Shown: in pieces, positions 61,144 to 64,000 of the stretch
How the letters are laid out: each line of letters opens with the position of its first letter
Position numbering within the stretch: the first letter of the stretch is position 1
DNA from: Mycolicibacterium neoaurum VKM Ac-1815D
Lineage (GTDB): Bacteria; Actinomycetota; Actinomycetes; Mycobacteriales; Mycobacteriaceae
Direction: 5' to 3'
DNA length: 64,000 nt
Assembly: GCF_000317305.3 (NCBI RefSeq)
Contig: NC_023036.2
Location: forward strand, 4,898,001-4,962,000
Notes under the pieces: generated by a model
Told to the model about the DNA's origin: nothing
The model's database searches: none
The model's input: the letters and a program-made list of their open reading frames with translations, nothing else
Position numbers and translations under genes: made by a program

Positions 61144-62265
61144 CTAGGAGGCGGGTCCGATTGCCTCGATGGAGGTCAGCAGACGCTCCTTGAACTTCTC
61201 GGGCAGCGGGACGTAGCCGGCGGAGGACAGCCCCTGCTGGCCGTCGTTGGCGGCCACCGTCAGGAAGGACTTGACGGCCGCGGCGGTATCGGCGTCGTAA
61301 CCGTTGGAGCAGACGATCTCGTAGGTGGCCAGCACCAGCGGGTACGCACCGGCTTCGGAGGTGCCGTACAGCGAGGCGAGATCCAGGGTCAGGTCGTTGC
61401 CCTCGGCGGCGAACTTGGCGGCGTCGATGGCCTTGCCCGCGGACTCGTCGGTCAGTTCGACCGCGCCGCTGCCGTTGTCGATCTGGGCGTAGGGGATGCC
61501 GGCCTGGTCGGCGAAGCCCTTCTCGACGTAGCCGATGGCACCAGGGGTGGCCTGCACGGCCTGCGCGACGCCTGCCGACTTCTGGGCGCCCTCACCGGCG
61601 CCGCCCTGGAACTCGCTGCCGTCACCCTTGGTCCAGACACCGCCCGAGGCGGCCCCCAGGTACTTCTGGAAGTTGTCGGTGGTGCCCGAGGAGTCGGAAC
61701 GGAAGATCGGGGTGATGGCGGTGTCGGGCAGGGTCTTGCCCGCGTTGAGTGCGGTGATCGCGGGGTCGTTCCACTTGGTGACCTGGCCCTGGAAGATCTT
61801 GGCAAGGACGTCGCCGTTGAGCACCAGGCCGTCGACGCCTTCGACGTTGTAGGCCATCGCGATGGGGCCGAAGACCAGCGGCAGGTTCCACACCGGGTTG
61901 CCACCGCAACGCTCGGCGGCCTGCTGCGCCTGATCGCCCTTGATGGCCGAATCTGATCCGGCGAAGTCCACGTTCTTGGCGACGAACTGCTCGCGGCCTG
62001 CGCCGGAGCCGGTCGGGTTGTAAGACAGGTTCTTGCCCTGACACTTCTGGCTCCACACCTGGTTGAACAGCGCGATGGCGTTCTGCTGGGCGGTCGACCC
62101 CTCCGCGGTGATCGAGTTCTTGCCGCCGCAGTCGGCAGCCGAGGCGGATCCGGTCTCCGAACCGCTACCGGCGGAGGTGCCCGCGTTGTTGTCGCTGCCA
62201 CACGCGGTCAGCGTGAGGGCGGCGATCGCGGTCGCCGACAAGGCCATGCCGATGTTGAGCTTCAC
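61144..62265 (-). CDS. pstS: Phosphate-binding lipoprotein PstS
   Basis: This 373-residue exported lipoprotein binds phosphate for PstCAB. The start GTG 62265 gives MKLNIGMALSATAIAALTL then lipobox TAC. A longer frame to 62325 exists but would place the start almost in the PHO box. Phosphate-binding loops are ITAEGSTAQQNAIALFNQVW, NPTGSGAGREQFVAKNVDFA, GSDSAIKGDQ and PIFRSDSSGTTDNFQKYL. It is the first gene of the pstSCAB operon and has a PHO-box direct repeat about 80 bases upstream. Confidence 0.94.
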   Translation of the reverse strand: MKLNIGMALSATAIAALTLTACGSDNNAGTSAGSGSETGSASAADCGGKNSITAEGSTAQQNAIALFNQVWSQKCQGKNLSYNPTGSGAGREQFVAKNVDFAGSDSAIKGDQAQQAAERCGGNPVWNLPLVFGPIAMAYNVEGVDGLVLNGDVLAKIFQGQVTKWNDPAITALNAGKTLPDTAITPIFRSDSSGTTDNFQKYLGAASGGVWTKGDGSEFQGGAGEGAQKSAGVAQAVQATPGAIGYVEKGFADQAGIPYAQIDNGSGAVELTDESAGKAIDAAKFAAEGNDLTLDLASLYGTSEAGAYPLVLATYEIVCSNGYDADTAAAVKSFLTVAANDGQQGLSSAGYVPLPEKFKERLLTSIEAIGPAS

Positions 62266-62344
62266 GAATCCCACTTTCCGAGTTTTGACGGCTTCAGACT
62301 CCGTGGCAACGTATTCGGCTGCCATGGCCGGTCCGCGGACGGAA

Positions 62345-62362
62345 AGTGAACGCGAGGTGAAC
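62345..62362 (-). promoter_or_regulatory. PHO box upstream of pstS
   Basis: On the minus strand GTTCACC-TCGC-GTTCACT is a near-perfect 11-base direct repeat of the actinobacterial PHO box, the site of RegX3/PhoP-type phosphate-starvation activators. It lies 8 bases past the mshD stop codon, in the gap before pstS. Confidence 0.85.
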
Positions 62363-62370
62363 AGGTACAG

Positions 62371-64000
<1,630 letters not shown>

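Overview
This window is high-GC actinobacterial DNA and almost certainly comes from a rapidly growing mycobacterium (Mycolicibacterium type). It carries a yrbE-mceA-F lipid importer, DesA1 acyl-ACP desaturase, mycothiol synthase MshD, a GlnR-type regulator, F420-dependent LLM oxidoreductases, DUF5313 and DUF2236 proteins, and gene orders I recall from Mycobacterium tuberculosis. Two ancestral backbones are recognisable. One matches Rv0854-Rv0862c: SRPBCC, alpha-methylacyl-CoA racemase, SRPBCC, dapC, fadA, fadB, XPB helicase and helicase-associated protein. The other matches Rv0818-Rv0826: glnR, mshD, pstB/phoT, phoY2, LCP protein, dusB, desA1, TetR and DUF2236. Each appears to have been opened by insertions.

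Layout. 1-3438: a helicase-associated protein and an XPB helicase, the latter interrupted by an in-frame TAG. 3435-9029: small accessory genes (VOC, OhrR-like MarR with a frameshift, DUF5313, cupin, LLM oxidoreductase, secreted proline-rich protein, GGDEF cyclase, GlxA/AraC regulator). 9306-12680: fadB-fadA beta-oxidation complex. 12845-26449: an accessory block holding an OYE reductase, a LuxR regulator divergent from an orphan UrtA-like urea-binding lipoprotein, a urease operon with a fused gamma/beta subunit (ureAB-C-G-D-E-F), a PucR regulator divergent from an alcohol dehydrogenase and APC permease, and an NmrA-like protein. 26489-27661: dapC. 27774-31066: NCS1 permease, GntR and LLM oxidoreductase. 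31139-33182: two SRPBCC proteins around an alpha-methylacyl-CoA racemase, 38 bases downstream of a complete eight-gene yrbEA-yrbEB-mceABCDEF operon (33221-42406).

42543-47746: zinc-finger protein, a 48-residue acidic protein, a phytoene-dehydrogenase-like flavoprotein next to a TetR gene and a 26-bp perfect palindrome, an MBL-fold hydrolase, a second TetR, a membrane protein and a YdcF-like protein. 47804-48322: tRNA-Glu, -Asp and -Phe on the minus strand, divergent from tRNA-Lys. 48591-58311: a Ser/Thr kinase, DUF2236 protein, TetR, desA1-dusB, LCP ligase, phoY2, and a MarR/oxidoreductase pair. 58321-64000: pstSCAB phosphate transporter, mshD and the C-terminal part of glnR, which runs off the right edge.

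Working together: pstSCAB and phoY2 each have a PHO-box-like direct repeat upstream, as expected for SenX3-RegX3 control. The urease locus, and possibly the PucR and NCS1 loci, handle nitrogen compounds. The mce-racemase block looks like import plus early catabolism of a branched or steroid-like lipid. No CRISPR array, phage or insertion sequence was found. No gap between genes exceeds about 280 bases.
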